Below are positions 34,157 to 41,204 of a stretch of 59,229 nt of DNA, in pieces. The notes beneath the pieces are model-generated. The model had not been told where the DNA came from. It saw only the letters and a program-made list of their open reading frames with translations, and did no database searches. Source of the DNA: Bacillota bacterium (lineage in GTDB: Bacteria; Bacillota; Clostridia; Oscillospirales; Oscillospiraceae); NCBI GenBank assembly GCA_029268085.1, contig JAJUHD010000002.1:1-59229 (forward strand), read 5' to 3'. Every line of letters starts with the position of its first letter. Position 1 is the stretch's first letter. The translations under genes were made by a program, and so were the position numbers.

Positions 34157-34262
34157 GCGTATCTGAAAAATATCAACTATTTGACTTGGTATTTTTCAGA
34201 TACGCCTGCGCGATAAAATGAAGCAAAGAGGACCGCCGCTGTGGCAGCCCTCTGCTTGCTTC
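34157..34262 (-). promoter_or_regulatory. Two stem-loops between livJ and livH
   Basis: In minus-strand order: a GAAGCAAGCAGAGG.../...CCTCTTTGCTTC hairpin (34262-34220) followed by ATTTTAT, then a perfect 16-bp stem with arms 34157-34172 and 34190-34205. The first looks like a partial terminator. Such hairpins after the binding-protein gene usually keep its mRNA more abundant than that of the permease genes. Confidence 0.7.
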
Positions 34263-34304
34263 AAATGAGGGATCAATACCGTATATAGTTAGGTATATTA
34301 TCTG

Positions 34305-35495
34305 TTAGTCCAGACCCGCATAAGCGCCGTTTTTGATAACCATGCCCTTAGGAGACTTGCTTACGGCTCCGGTTGCATCCCAAGTCATACCTGTGCCGGT
34401 GAGTCCGTCGAATTTCATTGTGGTGAACTGCTCGATCATCTTTGTGCAGATATCCTCGGCAGACATATCAGATGTGACGCCGGCTGCGGTGCAAGCCTGA
34501 TAGAGAGCGTATACGCAGTCATATGCGTCAGCTGCGAACTGGTTGGGAATTTCGCCGTACTTTTCCTGATACTTTGCGACAAAGCTCTTGGTTTTTTCAT
34601 CGGTTGCGTCAGCGTTAAACGGAGTCAGCAGCATAACGCCCTCGGCAAGCTTGGTGTCAAAGTTTTCAAGGGTAAGGATACCGTCCATACCATCAACGCC
34701 GAAGAATTTGGGAGCATAGCCCATAGTGCTGGCCTGCTTCAGGATCAGAGAAGCGGGGGTGTAGTAGATAGGCAGGAAGATAAGATCAGCGCCGGCTTTC
34801 TGAGCCTCTGTGAGCTGAACGGAGAAATCGTTCTGGCTGTCTTCTGTGAAGGTTGTGGTGCTGACGACTTCAAGACCAAGCTCCTCAGCCTTAGAGGCAA
34901 AGGTGTTATATATACCCATGGAATAAACATCATCGTTCTTGTAGATTATAGCTACCTTGGTAGCCATCTTCTTGTCGAAGATGTACTGAGCGGAAGCGGA
35001 ACCCTGATTAGGATCGGCAAAGCACATCTGGAACATGTTGTCCTTGCCTTCCGTTACGGATGTGGAGCTGGCGGAAGGAGTAATCGCAAAGATACGGTCG
35101 GCATAGGTTTCCGCAGATGTCGCTTCGCAGGGCTTGCTCGTTACGGAGCCCAGAGAAATCTGCATACCCCAGTCCTTAAGAGTGTTGTATGCGTTTACAG
35201 CCTTTTCCGCGTCATGAGTGTCGTCCTCATATTTGAGTTCAAACTGCAGGCCGCCCATTGCGTTGATTTCTTCAACAGCAAGCTCGGCACCGTTCTTAGC
35301 AGCGTTGCCATAGATTGCGGCGCCGCCTGTGAGAGGACCGGTTCCGCCGATTTTGATAGCGCCGGCAGCCGCTGCCGATGCTGCGGGAGATGCGCCTGTG
35401 TCGCTTGCGGCAGGAGCTTCTGCTTTTTTTGCGCAGGCAGCGAAGCAGCCGACGATGAGAACAAGGACAAGCGCGATGCTCAAGAACTTTTTCAT
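34305..35495 (-). CDS. livJ: Branched-chain amino acid ABC transporter substrate-binding lipoprotein
   Basis: 396-residue periplasmic-binding-type lipoprotein of the Leu/Ile/Val family. Signal peptide with a lipobox; the lipidated Cys could be C17 (IVGC) or C21 (FAAC). An Ala/Ser-rich linker precedes the domain (about 43 onward, IKIGGTGPLTGGAAIYG). SVTSKPCEATSAETYADRIF and FADPNQGSASAQYIF fit the ligand-binding lobes. ATG 35495 with AGGAGGA upstream. First gene of the liv operon. The ligand need not be a branched-chain amino acid; relatives bind aromatic compounds. Confidence 0.92.
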   Translation of the reverse strand: MKKFLSIALVLVLIVGCFAACAKKAEAPAASDTGASPAASAAAAGAIKIGGTGPLTGGAAIYGNAAKNGAELAVEEINAMGGLQFELKYEDDTHDAEKAVNAYNTLKDWGMQISLGSVTSKPCEATSAETYADRIFAITPSASSTSVTEGKDNMFQMCFADPNQGSASAQYIFDKKMATKVAIIYKNDDVYSMGIYNTFASKAEELGLEVVSTTTFTEDSQNDFSVQLTEAQKAGADLIFLPIYYTPASLILKQASTMGYAPKFFGVDGMDGILTLENFDTKLAEGVMLLTPFNADATDEKTKSFVAKYQEKYGEIPNQFAADAYDCVYALYQACTAAGVTSDMSAEDICTKMIEQFTTMKFDGLTGTGMTWDATGAVSKSPKGMVIKNGAYAGLD

Positions 35496-35609
35496 TTTCT
35501 TTCCTCCTAATATTTTGTGTATACTTATACAAAAAACGACCCCGCAAGAGAACGAAGCCATCTTGAGTATCGGTAAATATAAATAAAACAACTGTATTCA
35601 ATTGGTAGT

Positions 35610-35638
35610 ATTTTAAATCTTTATCACAATAAAGTCAA
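35610..35638 (-). promoter_or_regulatory. Promoter of the liv operon
   Basis: Minus strand TTGACT (35638-35633) and TAAAAT (35615-35610), 17 bases apart; leaves a leader of about 105 nt before livJ in which I see no clear riboswitch. Confidence 0.75.
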
Positions 35639-35819
35639 TAGTTTACTACTCTTAAATCACTTTAAATTACAAGAGAGCTTTTGTTGATTTCGCATGAAAT
35701 AGTATTCCGTAATTCATTTTTTTACGAATAGACAGATACTTTTTATAAAGAAATGCATAAACTAAACGCCGGCTGTCAGCAAATTGTGAAAACTGCCACT
35801 TCCTTTTTTTGATTTAAAG

Positions 35820-35828
35820 TGCTATAAT
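35820..35828 (+). promoter_or_regulatory. Extended -10 promoter of the leader/paaK transcript
   Basis: TGCTATAAT, an extended -10 (TGnTATAAT) at 35820-35828. No good -35 is present at the right distance. The predicted start is near 35835, about 25 bases before the leader peptide. Confidence 0.65.
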
Positions 35829-35858
35829 ATTTGCATAATAATCGTATGGAGATTCATT

Positions 35859-35960
35859 ATGGACCGTGTTGTCAGAACTCAAAAGGCTTTCTCGTTTAGC
35901 TTTAGCTTTACCGGCTTCTTTTTCGGTAAGGCTTGTTTGAGTTTGTCTGGTAACGGGTAG
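35859..35960 (+). CDS. Phe-rich leader peptide of the paaK operon
   Basis: 33-codon frame with ATG 35859 preceded by TGGAG at 8 bases, stop TAG at 35958. Codons 11-22 encode Phe seven times (F11, F13, F15, F17, F20, F21, F22), including the tri-Phe FFF. It ends 23 bases before an intrinsic terminator. Length, position and codon content are those of an attenuator leader such as pheL, so the peptide itself probably has no function. It is too short for ordinary gene finding. Downstream are the phenylacetate-CoA ligase and ACT-domain genes. Confidence 0.8.
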   Translation: MDRVVRTQKAFSFSFSFTGFFFGKACLSLSGNG

Positions 35961-36017
35961 ATGCTTGAAATCCTAAGTGATCCAAGCCCCGCAGCAAACT
36001 CGCTGCGGGGCTTTTTT
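35905..36017 (+). promoter_or_regulatory. Candidate phenylalanine attenuator
   Basis: Segment 1 GCTTTACCG (35905-35913) pairs with segment 2 CGGTAAGGC (35924-35932), nine pairs, enclosing Phe codons 20-22. The left arm of the terminator begins with CAAGCCCCG (35983-35991) and has two alternative partners: GGCTTG (35930-35935), and CGGG...GCTTG (35954-35957 with 35963-35967), the latter spanning the leader stop codon. A ribosome stalled at Phe codons would leave these partners free and block the terminator; one that finishes the leader would cover the second partner and let it form. Pairings were found by eye; the antiterminator is weaker than the terminator on paper. Confidence 0.65.
35984..36017 (+). 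terminator. Intrinsic terminator of the Phe attenuator
   Basis: AAGCCCCGCAGC / GCTGCGGGGCTT, perfect 12-bp GC-rich stem with a 6-base loop followed by TTTTTT. It lies between leader and paaK with no gene ending in front of it except the leader. Confidence 0.93.
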
Positions 36018-36154
36018 GATAGTTGTATCGTTATTTAAGGAAGCGGCGAACAGCGTTTCGAGGTATTACTATCGGATCGCGGAATTTGATAAGGTCATTG
36101 GAACACGTCAGTGTTCTTCTGGAAATAAAATAAACAGTAAAGAAGGTATTAAAA

Positions 36155-37471
36155 TTGTCGTATCATATGTACAATAGAGAGGCGGAGACGATGCCCCGTG
36201 AAAAACTCCGTGAGCTGCAGAGCGAAAGGCTTTGCGCGATGGTAAAGAGAGTTTATGAAAAGGTTCCCATGTATCGAGAGCGATTTGAAAGCATGGGTCT
36301 GCGTCCCGAAGACATAAAGTCTATCGATGACATTACCAAACTGCCGTTTACCTACAAGCAGGATCTGCGCGACAATTATCCCTTCGGACTGTTTGCCGTC
36401 CCCATGGACGAGGTTGTCAGGATACACGCCTCATCGGGTACAACCGGAAAGCAGACCGTTGTCGGCTATACGGCGAACGATATGAGGCTCTGGGGCGAGG
36501 TAATGGCAAGAACTATAGGCGCGGGCGGCATAACAAAAGCCGATATTGGGCACATAAGCTACGGCTACGGACTGTTTACCGGCGGCCTCGGCGGCGGCCT
36601 CGGCTCAGAAACAATCGGCTGCGCTACGATTCCGGCCTCGACCGGCAACACAAAGCGTCAGGTTACGATAATGCAGGACTTCAAGCCGACATTCCTGCTG
36701 GCAACGCCCTCATATGCGCTGACGATTGCGGAATACATGGAGCAAAACGGCATTTCGACGGATGAGATTTACCTTAAAGCGGGCTTTTTTGGTGCGGAAC
36801 CATGGACCGAGAGCATGAGAAAAGAGATTGAAAGGCGCCTGAACATTAAGGCGTATGATATTTACGGCCTGTCCGAAGTCATAGGTCCGGGTGTCGCATA
36901 TGAGTGCGAGTGCCAGAACGGCCTGCACGTCAACGAGGATCATTTCTATCTTGAGATAATCGACCCAGAAACCGGAGAACAGTTACCGGACGGCACAGAG
37001 GGGGAAATTGTCTTTACCTGCATGACCAAAGAGGCCCTGCCGCTGATACGCTACCGCACTCGCGATGTCGGTATGCGCATCCCCGGCGAATGCGAATGCG
37101 GACGTACCTTTGTCCGTATGGTTAAGCCCGCCGGACGCACGGACGACATGCTAATAATACGCGGCGTAAATGTGTTCCCGTCGCAGATCGAATCCGTGCT
37201 CATGGAGCTTGACGGCATCGCGCCCTACTATCAGATGATAGTAGAAAGGGAAGGCAACCTCGACAAGCTGACAGTTCTCGTCGAGCTTACGGAGGAAACC
37301 TTCACCGACGAAGTGAGAAAGCTTGAAGCAATGTCGAAGAAGGTGACCGACGCTATCCATTCGGTACTCGGCATAGCGGCAAAGGTTAAGCTTGTCGAGC
37401 CGAAGAGCATCGAGAGGTTCGAGGGCAAGGCAAAGCGCGTAATTGATAAGCGCACGCAAGTCAATTTTTAA
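36155..37471 (+). CDS. paaK: Phenylacetate-CoA ligase
   Basis: 438-residue adenylate-forming enzyme of the PaaK family, making phenylacetyl-CoA (or another aryl-acetyl-CoA) from the acid, ATP and CoA. AMP-binding P-loop HASSGTTGKQT near residue 93, DIYGLSEVIGPG near 240, the Asp in RTRDV and the C-terminal hinge region GRTDDMLIIRGVNVFPSQIE are all intact. TTG 36155 has AGAAGG 8 bases upstream; ATG 36167 is an alternative. It is followed after 12 bases by the double-ACT gene and preceded by the Phe attenuator. In anaerobes the product can be carboxylated to phenylpyruvate by a 2-oxoacid ferredoxin oxidoreductase, none of which is encoded in this window. Confidence 0.9.
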   Translation: MSYHMYNREAETMPREKLRELQSERLCAMVKRVYEKVPMYRERFESMGLRPEDIKSIDDITKLPFTYKQDLRDNYPFGLFAVPMDEVVRIHASSGTTGKQTVVGYTANDMRLWGEVMARTIGAGGITKADIGHISYGYGLFTGGLGGGLGSETIGCATIPASTGNTKRQVTIMQDFKPTFLLATPSYALTIAEYMEQNGISTDEIYLKAGFFGAEPWTESMRKEIERRLNIKAYDIYGLSEVIGPGVAYECECQNGLHVNEDHFYLEIIDPETGEQLPDGTEGEIVFTCMTKEALPLIRYRTRDVGMRIPGECECGRTFVRMVKPAGRTDDMLIIRGVNVFPSQIESVLMELDGIAPYYQMIVEREGNLDKLTVLVELTEETFTDEVRKLEAMSKKVTDAIHSVLGIAAKVKLVEPKSIERFEGKAKRVIDKRTQVNF

Positions 37472-37483
37472 GGAGGGCAGACT

Positions 37484-37912
37484 ATGCTGTTAAAACAGAT
37501 TTCGGTTTTTGTTGAAAACCGCCGCGGAGCGATCATGGAGATCACGGGAGTACTTTTTAATGCAGGTGTTAATATCAGAGCCATTTCAATTGCGGACACA
37601 ACAGACTTCGGCGTTGTTCGGCTCATTGTAGACAAGCGCAAGGATGCCCTTGCTGCCCTGCGTGAGAACGGTATGACTGTCAAGGAAACCGACGTTCTCG
37701 CCTTAGCTGTTGACGATACCCCGGGAGCGTTCCACGAGGCGCTGAAAGCTCTGACGGAAAGCGGTATCATGGTTGAATACAGCTACGGTTTCGTATCGCC
37801 GATCGGCGACGGAGCGACCATTATCCTTAAATGCGATGATCAGGAAAAGGCTCTCGGCTGTCTTACGGCAAGTGGCTTTAAACTCCTGACAGCGGAAGAT
37901 GTCAAGTTCTGA
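37484..37912 (+). CDS. Tandem ACT domain protein
   Basis: 142-residue stand-alone protein with two ACT domains (about 1-68 and 70-140). ACT domains bind amino acids and regulate metabolism. The first begins LLKQISVFVENRRGAIMEITGVL with the typical ligand-loop pattern. Its coupling to paaK (12-base gap) is common in Clostridia and archaea and suggests it senses an aromatic amino acid, but the ligand is not known. RBS AAGGAGG. Confidence 0.88.
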   Translation: MLLKQISVFVENRRGAIMEITGVLFNAGVNIRAISIADTTDFGVVRLIVDKRKDALAALRENGMTVKETDVLALAVDDTPGAFHEALKALTESGIMVEYSYGFVSPIGDGATIILKCDDQEKALGCLTASGFKLLTAEDVKF

Positions 37913-37934
37913 TTAAGTTCCCGAAGCTAAAGGC

Positions 37935-37966
37935 CAGTCCCGCCGTTAACTTGTCCGGCGGGACTG
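37935..37966 (+). terminator. Hairpin after the paaK-ACT operon
   Basis: CAGTCCCGCCG / CGGCGGGACTG, 11-bp stem, without a T-run. Probably the 3' end of the paaK transcript. Confidence 0.6.
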
Positions 37967-37984
37967 ACTGTGGTGTTTAAGTGC

Positions 37985-38013
37985 TTTACTTTTCGGCTAG
38001 GCTTTGCTATAAT
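37985..38013 (+). promoter_or_regulatory. Promoter of tRNA-Arg(CCG)
   Basis: TTTACT (37985-37990) and TATAAT (38008-38013) with a 17-base spacer; the -10 is also extended (TGC before it). Starts about 13 bases before the tRNA. Confidence 0.8.
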
Positions 38014-38032
38014 ACAATCCGTTGCTTAATAT

Positions 38033-38109
38033 GCGCCCGTAGCTCAGTTGGATAGAGTGACAGACTCCGACTCTGTAGGTCGCTGGTTCGAATCCAGTCG
38101 GGCGTGCCA
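38033..38109 (+). tRNA. tRNA-Arg (CCG)
   Basis: Acceptor GCGCCCG/CGGGCGT, anticodon loop CTCCGAC giving CCG, TTCGAAT T-loop, discriminator G and encoded CCA. Own promoter and own terminator. Confidence 0.96.
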
Positions 38110-38142
38110 AAAGACCAGTCTTATTTTAGGCTGGTCTTTTTA
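38110..38142 (+). terminator. Terminator of tRNA-Arg(CCG)
   Basis: AAAGACCAG / CTGGTCTTT stem followed by TTTTT, directly behind the CCA end. Confidence 0.9.
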
Positions 38143-38219
38143 TATTCTAGAAGCTAATTGCACTGTTGTAAGTTAAAAATTAAAATAATGTAAATTGTCG
38201 ATACCATGTAAGCATTATC

Positions 38220-38263
38220 TTGACACGCAGGATAAAACCAACTTATAATCTATATTAATATAG
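38220..38263 (+). promoter_or_regulatory. Promoter of the diguanylate cyclase with palindrome at +1
   Basis: TTGACA (38220-38225) and TATAAT (38244-38249) with an 18-base spacer. A perfect 14-bp palindrome, CTATATTAATATAG (38250-38263), follows the -10 at once and would cover the start of transcription, so it is a possible operator. The untranslated leader is about 105 nt; no c-di-GMP riboswitch is recognised in it. Confidence 0.7.
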
Positions 38264-38363
38264 GTATTACAAAAGTATTATTGATATTCAAAATTTTATA
38301 AATACAAATAAGTGCGGCAGAAGCAAAAAGAATATCAAGAAAGAGTAAGGATGTGAGCCTTAG

Positions 38364-39518
38364 ATGTCCTGCGTTGGGAACATAGAACTCAATATTTTCT
38401 CTTTGCTTCTGCTCGCTATTGTTTTCGGGAATATGTATCGACGGTCAAGAGAATATCTTCCCGATCAGAAACTGTTTCTGATGATTATCATTACGGTTGC
38501 TTTCGTTCTTGTTCTGGACTCAGTGCAGTGGATATGTGACGGTACCACCGGAGAAATATTATATTATGTCAACCTAATTTCGAACTCTATTTATTACATA
38601 ATGCAGCTATTTCCGTATATATTTTGGTGTTTTTATGTCCGTTACCAGATAAAAATGGATATAAAAGAGGCAATGAAAGCAAAAACGCTTTTGTTACTGC
38701 CATTTTCGGTAAACGCTGTTATATCGATTCTAAGCTGTTTTAACGGGTGGTATTTCTATATTGACAGTAATAATTACTACCACAGGGGAGAGCTCTTTTG
38801 GCTGTCGGCTGTCATTACATATGGTTATTTCCTGTATTCCATAGTTTATCTTCTGTTCTACATGAGAAAGACCGAGCGAAGCATTGTTATCTCAATGCTG
38901 CTTTTCACTTTGCCGCCTCTTATCTGCAGCGCGATACAAATCCTTCATTTTGGATTAGCGCTGGTTTGGCCGGGCATTACGATTTCGATCATAATAATAT
39001 ATTTGAACATTCAGAAAAACCAGCTATATACGGATCATCTGACTGGTCTTTACAATCGCAGGATTCTGGATATTCACTTGAACGATTGCCTGAGGAACAA
39101 CACGAAGCCCTGCAGGATCGGTGTAATAATGCTCGATATTGACAAGTTTAAAACTATAAATGACTCATACGGACATATGGCCGGCGATCAGGCCCTGATC
39201 GAGACCGCGAACATCCTCAAGAAGAGCGTAGGAAGAAAAGGATTCACAGCCCGCTATGGCGGCGATGAGTTCGTTGTGATTGTTCCTGCCTGTAGTATTT
39301 CGGAAGTCGAAACAATTGCAAAGAAAATCGAGAAAAATATCGAGCTCTTCAACAGACGAGGAAATGCCGAGTTTTTTATCAGCCTCAGTATTGGCTATGA
39401 TATATTCGAATGCGGCGGCAAGTTCTCAAAATACGATGTTCTTAACTGTATTGACAGGCAAATGTACGAAGAAAAGTTCAAAGACCGTACTCTGGAAGTT
39501 CAGATGACGATCCAATAA
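38364..39518 (+). CDS. Membrane-bound diguanylate cyclase (GGDEF)
   Basis: 384-residue protein. N-terminal half has six to seven transmembrane helices (about 8-215) with no recognised sensor family. The GGDEF domain (about 222-375) has DxLTGLYNRR, LDIDKFKTIND and an intact active site GGDEF at 299-303. The inhibitory RxxD motif expected just upstream of the active site is absent (RKGF at 291-294), so product inhibition is not predicted. It would make cyclic di-GMP in response to an unknown membrane or extracellular signal. Lower GC than its neighbours. Single-gene unit; RBS not evident close to the ATG. Confidence 0.9.
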   Translation: MSCVGNIELNIFSLLLLAIVFGNMYRRSREYLPDQKLFLMIIITVAFVLVLDSVQWICDGTTGEILYYVNLISNSIYYIMQLFPYIFWCFYVRYQIKMDIKEAMKAKTLLLLPFSVNAVISILSCFNGWYFYIDSNNYYHRGELFWLSAVITYGYFLYSIVYLLFYMRKTERSIVISMLLFTLPPLICSAIQILHFGLALVWPGITISIIIIYLNIQKNQLYTDHLTGLYNRRILDIHLNDCLRNNTKPCRIGVIMLDIDKFKTINDSYGHMAGDQALIETANILKKSVGRKGFTARYGGDEFVVIVPACSISEVETIAKKIEKNIELFNRRGNAEFFISLSIGYDIFECGGKFSKYDVLNCIDRQMYEEKFKDRTLEVQMTIQ

Positions 39519-39533
39519 TAATCGGATATATTG

Positions 39534-39570
39534 AAAAGCGCCGTGACCCCAAAGGTATCACGGCGCTTTT
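39534..39570. terminator. Bidirectional terminator
   Basis: AAAAGCGCCGTGA / TCACGGCGCTTTT, 13-bp stem. It ends the diguanylate cyclase transcript on the plus strand and abuts the CCA end of tRNA-Arg(CCT) on the minus strand. Confidence 0.9.
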
Positions 39571-39646
39571 GGCATCCCCGGCGCGATTCGAACGCGCGAC
39601 CTTTCGCTTAGGAGGCGAACGCTCTATCCTGCTGAGCTACGGAGAC
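39570..39646 (-). tRNA. tRNA-Arg (CCT)
   Basis: Acceptor GTCTCCG/CGGGGAT, anticodon loop CTCCTAA giving CCT, TTCGAAT T-loop, discriminator G and encoded CCA. It is flanked upstream by a truncated sigG gene. Confidence 0.96.
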
Positions 39647-39670
39647 ATGCGATTTTTATAATACTTGCGT

Positions 39671-39699
39671 ATTCTAACTCAAATTAATGCCTGTGTCAA
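39671..39699 (-). promoter_or_regulatory. Promoter of tRNA-Arg(CCT)
   Basis: Minus strand TTGACA (39699-39694) and TAGAAT (39676-39671), 17 bases apart. It begins only about 35 bases beyond the end of the truncated sigG. Confidence 0.85.
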
Positions 39700-39733
39700 G
39701 CAGGGCTGTTTACAGTATGGAGGAAAACTCTTT

Positions 39734-40036
39734 TCAACAGCGTACATTCATTGGTACGCCGTAGGTAGAAAATCTGACCGGCTGGCTGGTATCAAAATTG
39801 TCTATGGCTTTGATAAGCCCGATACAACCGACCTGAAAAAGATCGTCCACATTTTCGCCTCGGGATGCGAATTTCTGTATGACCGAAAGAACCAGCCGCA
39901 GATTTCCCGAAATTAGCTTTTCTCTTGCCTCTTTGTCGCCCTCCTTTGCGCGGAGCAGAAGCTCCATTGTTTCATCGTTCTTCAGGACCTTGAGTTTCGC
40001 TGTGTTAACACCGCAGATCTCGACCTTGTTCAGCAA
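39734..40036 (-). pseudogene. sigG: Truncated sporulation sigma factor SigG
   Basis: 100 codons matching the N-terminal part of sigma-G: start MLNKVEICGVN, then GNLRLVLSVIQKF, DDLFQVGCIGLIKAID and KAIDNFD...RFSTYGVPM, ie up to region 2.4. Normal SigG continues with the GEIRRYLRD-type segment and regions 3 and 4 (about 255 residues); here it ends after NVRC and no continuation is found downstream in any frame. The start is well formed (TTG with GGGAGG at 8 bases), so a short product could be made. It is most simply a 5' fragment left by a rearrangement next to tRNA-Arg; an intact sigG is expected elsewhere if the organism sporulates. Confidence 0.8.
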
Positions 40037-40125
40037 ATGAATTACCTCCCTGACGATGAGTATATGCGCGGGTAATGGTTAGTATTTCCCCGGCAGCGCT
40101 GATTCATTCGGCATATTAAAAATTG

Positions 40126-40159
40126 AATGTAAACCAATAAGAATACGATGGTTGACATT
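40126..40159 (+). promoter_or_regulatory. BirA operator (biotin box)
   Basis: AATGTAAACC (40126-40135), 14-base spacer, GGTTGACATT (40150-40159): inverted repeat with one mismatch in ten. It resembles known BirA boxes (TTGTnAACC...GGTTnACAA type). The right arm contains the -35 of the birA promoter. Confidence 0.8.
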
Positions 40160-40180
40160 ATGAAGCTCATAAGGTAGAAT
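40152..40180 (+). promoter_or_regulatory. Promoter of birA-bioY
   Basis: TTGACA (40152-40157) and TAGAAT (40175-40180) with a 17-base spacer. The -35 lies within the right arm of the BirA operator. Confidence 0.85.
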
Positions 40181-40211
40181 ATCAAAAACTGATTGGCCGA
40201 GGATTGATGAT

Positions 40212-41189
40212 ATGCCTACAAAAAACGATGTTCTCGCAGTGCTGGAATTTAGCCGCAACCGCTTTGTTTCAGGGCAGGAACTGGCAGAAACGCTTAATAT
40301 CTCCAGAACGGCAGTATGGAAGGCTGTGAAAAGTCTTGAGGAGGACGGTCATAGGATACTTGCCGTTACAAATAAGGGATATAGGCTTGATTCTGACAGC
40401 GACCTTCTGACCGAGGAGGGCGTTCGCGCAAATCTTCCGAATCAATATAAGAACCTCCCGATAACGGTCCTGAGCGTGACCGATTCGACAAATACGCAGG
40501 CTAAAAAACTCGCGGCAGACGCGGCTCCTCACGGTACAATATTGCTCGCGGAGGAGCAGACCGCTGGAAGAGGCAGGTATGGGAAGAGCTTCTTTTCGCC
40601 GCGCGGAGCGGGGCTTTACATGAGCGTCATTCTCAAACTGCATTCCGGTATTGCGGAACCGCAGATGATAACTGTCGCTGCGGCGCTGGCGGTTTGCCGC
40701 GCGATTGAAAAGCTGACTGATCTAAAACCGCTCATCAAGTGGGTAAACGATATTTATCTTGACGGCAAAAAGGTCTGCGGTATTCTGACGGAAGCAGTGA
40801 CGGATTTTGAGAGCGGCGGCATCGAGAGCATAATCGTCGGCGTCGGCGTAGACTGTACAACAAAAGAAGAAACTTTGCCTCCGGAGCTTCATGGCATCGT
40901 TGGCGCGCTCGGCGAGGGCGCTGTTTGCAGGAACCGTCTGGCTGCGGAGATCGCCGCGGGGATATTGGACAGCTTCAATGACCTCGGCGGAAGTGAAATC
41001 ATTGACGGATACAGAGCACGTTCGCTTATGCACGGAAAAGAAATTAGCTTCATGCGCAACGGTGAAATATTCCGCGCAAAAGTCACCGGAATAAGCGATT
41101 CCGGAGCGTTGCTAGTATGTTTGGATAACGGAACGGAATTCGAGCTTCAGAGCGGTGAAGTTACAATCGGAAGCATGGCGGGAAATTAA
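40212..41189 (+). CDS. birA: Bifunctional biotin ligase / biotin operon repressor
   Basis: 325-residue BirA. N-terminal winged helix (about 1-65; LAETLNISRTAVWKAVKSLEEDG) binds DNA. The central ligase domain has STNTQAKKLA, the biotinyl-AMP loop GRGRYGKSFFSP, and KWVNDIYLDGKKVCGIL with the catalytic Lys. A C-terminal SH3-like domain closes the protein (GALLVCLDNGTEFELQSGEV). With an operator in front of its own gene it should repress birA-bioY when biotin is ample. Start: ATG 40212, weak ribosome-binding site. bioY follows after 15 bases. Confidence 0.96.
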   Translation: MPTKNDVLAVLEFSRNRFVSGQELAETLNISRTAVWKAVKSLEEDGHRILAVTNKGYRLDSDSDLLTEEGVRANLPNQYKNLPITVLSVTDSTNTQAKKLAADAAPHGTILLAEEQTAGRGRYGKSFFSPRGAGLYMSVILKLHSGIAEPQMITVAAALAVCRAIEKLTDLKPLIKWVNDIYLDGKKVCGILTEAVTDFESGGIESIIVGVGVDCTTKEETLPPELHGIVGALGEGAVCRNRLAAEIAAGILDSFNDLGGSEIIDGYRARSLMHGKEISFMRNGEIFRAKVTGISDSGALLVCLDNGTEFELQSGEVTIGSMAGN

Positions 41190-41204
41190 GGAGGCAAGAC
41201 TATT

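Noticed and set aside
38250..38363. c-di-GMP riboswitch in front of the diguanylate cyclase gene
   Set aside because: The AT-rich leader has none of the conserved core of the class I or II riboswitch.
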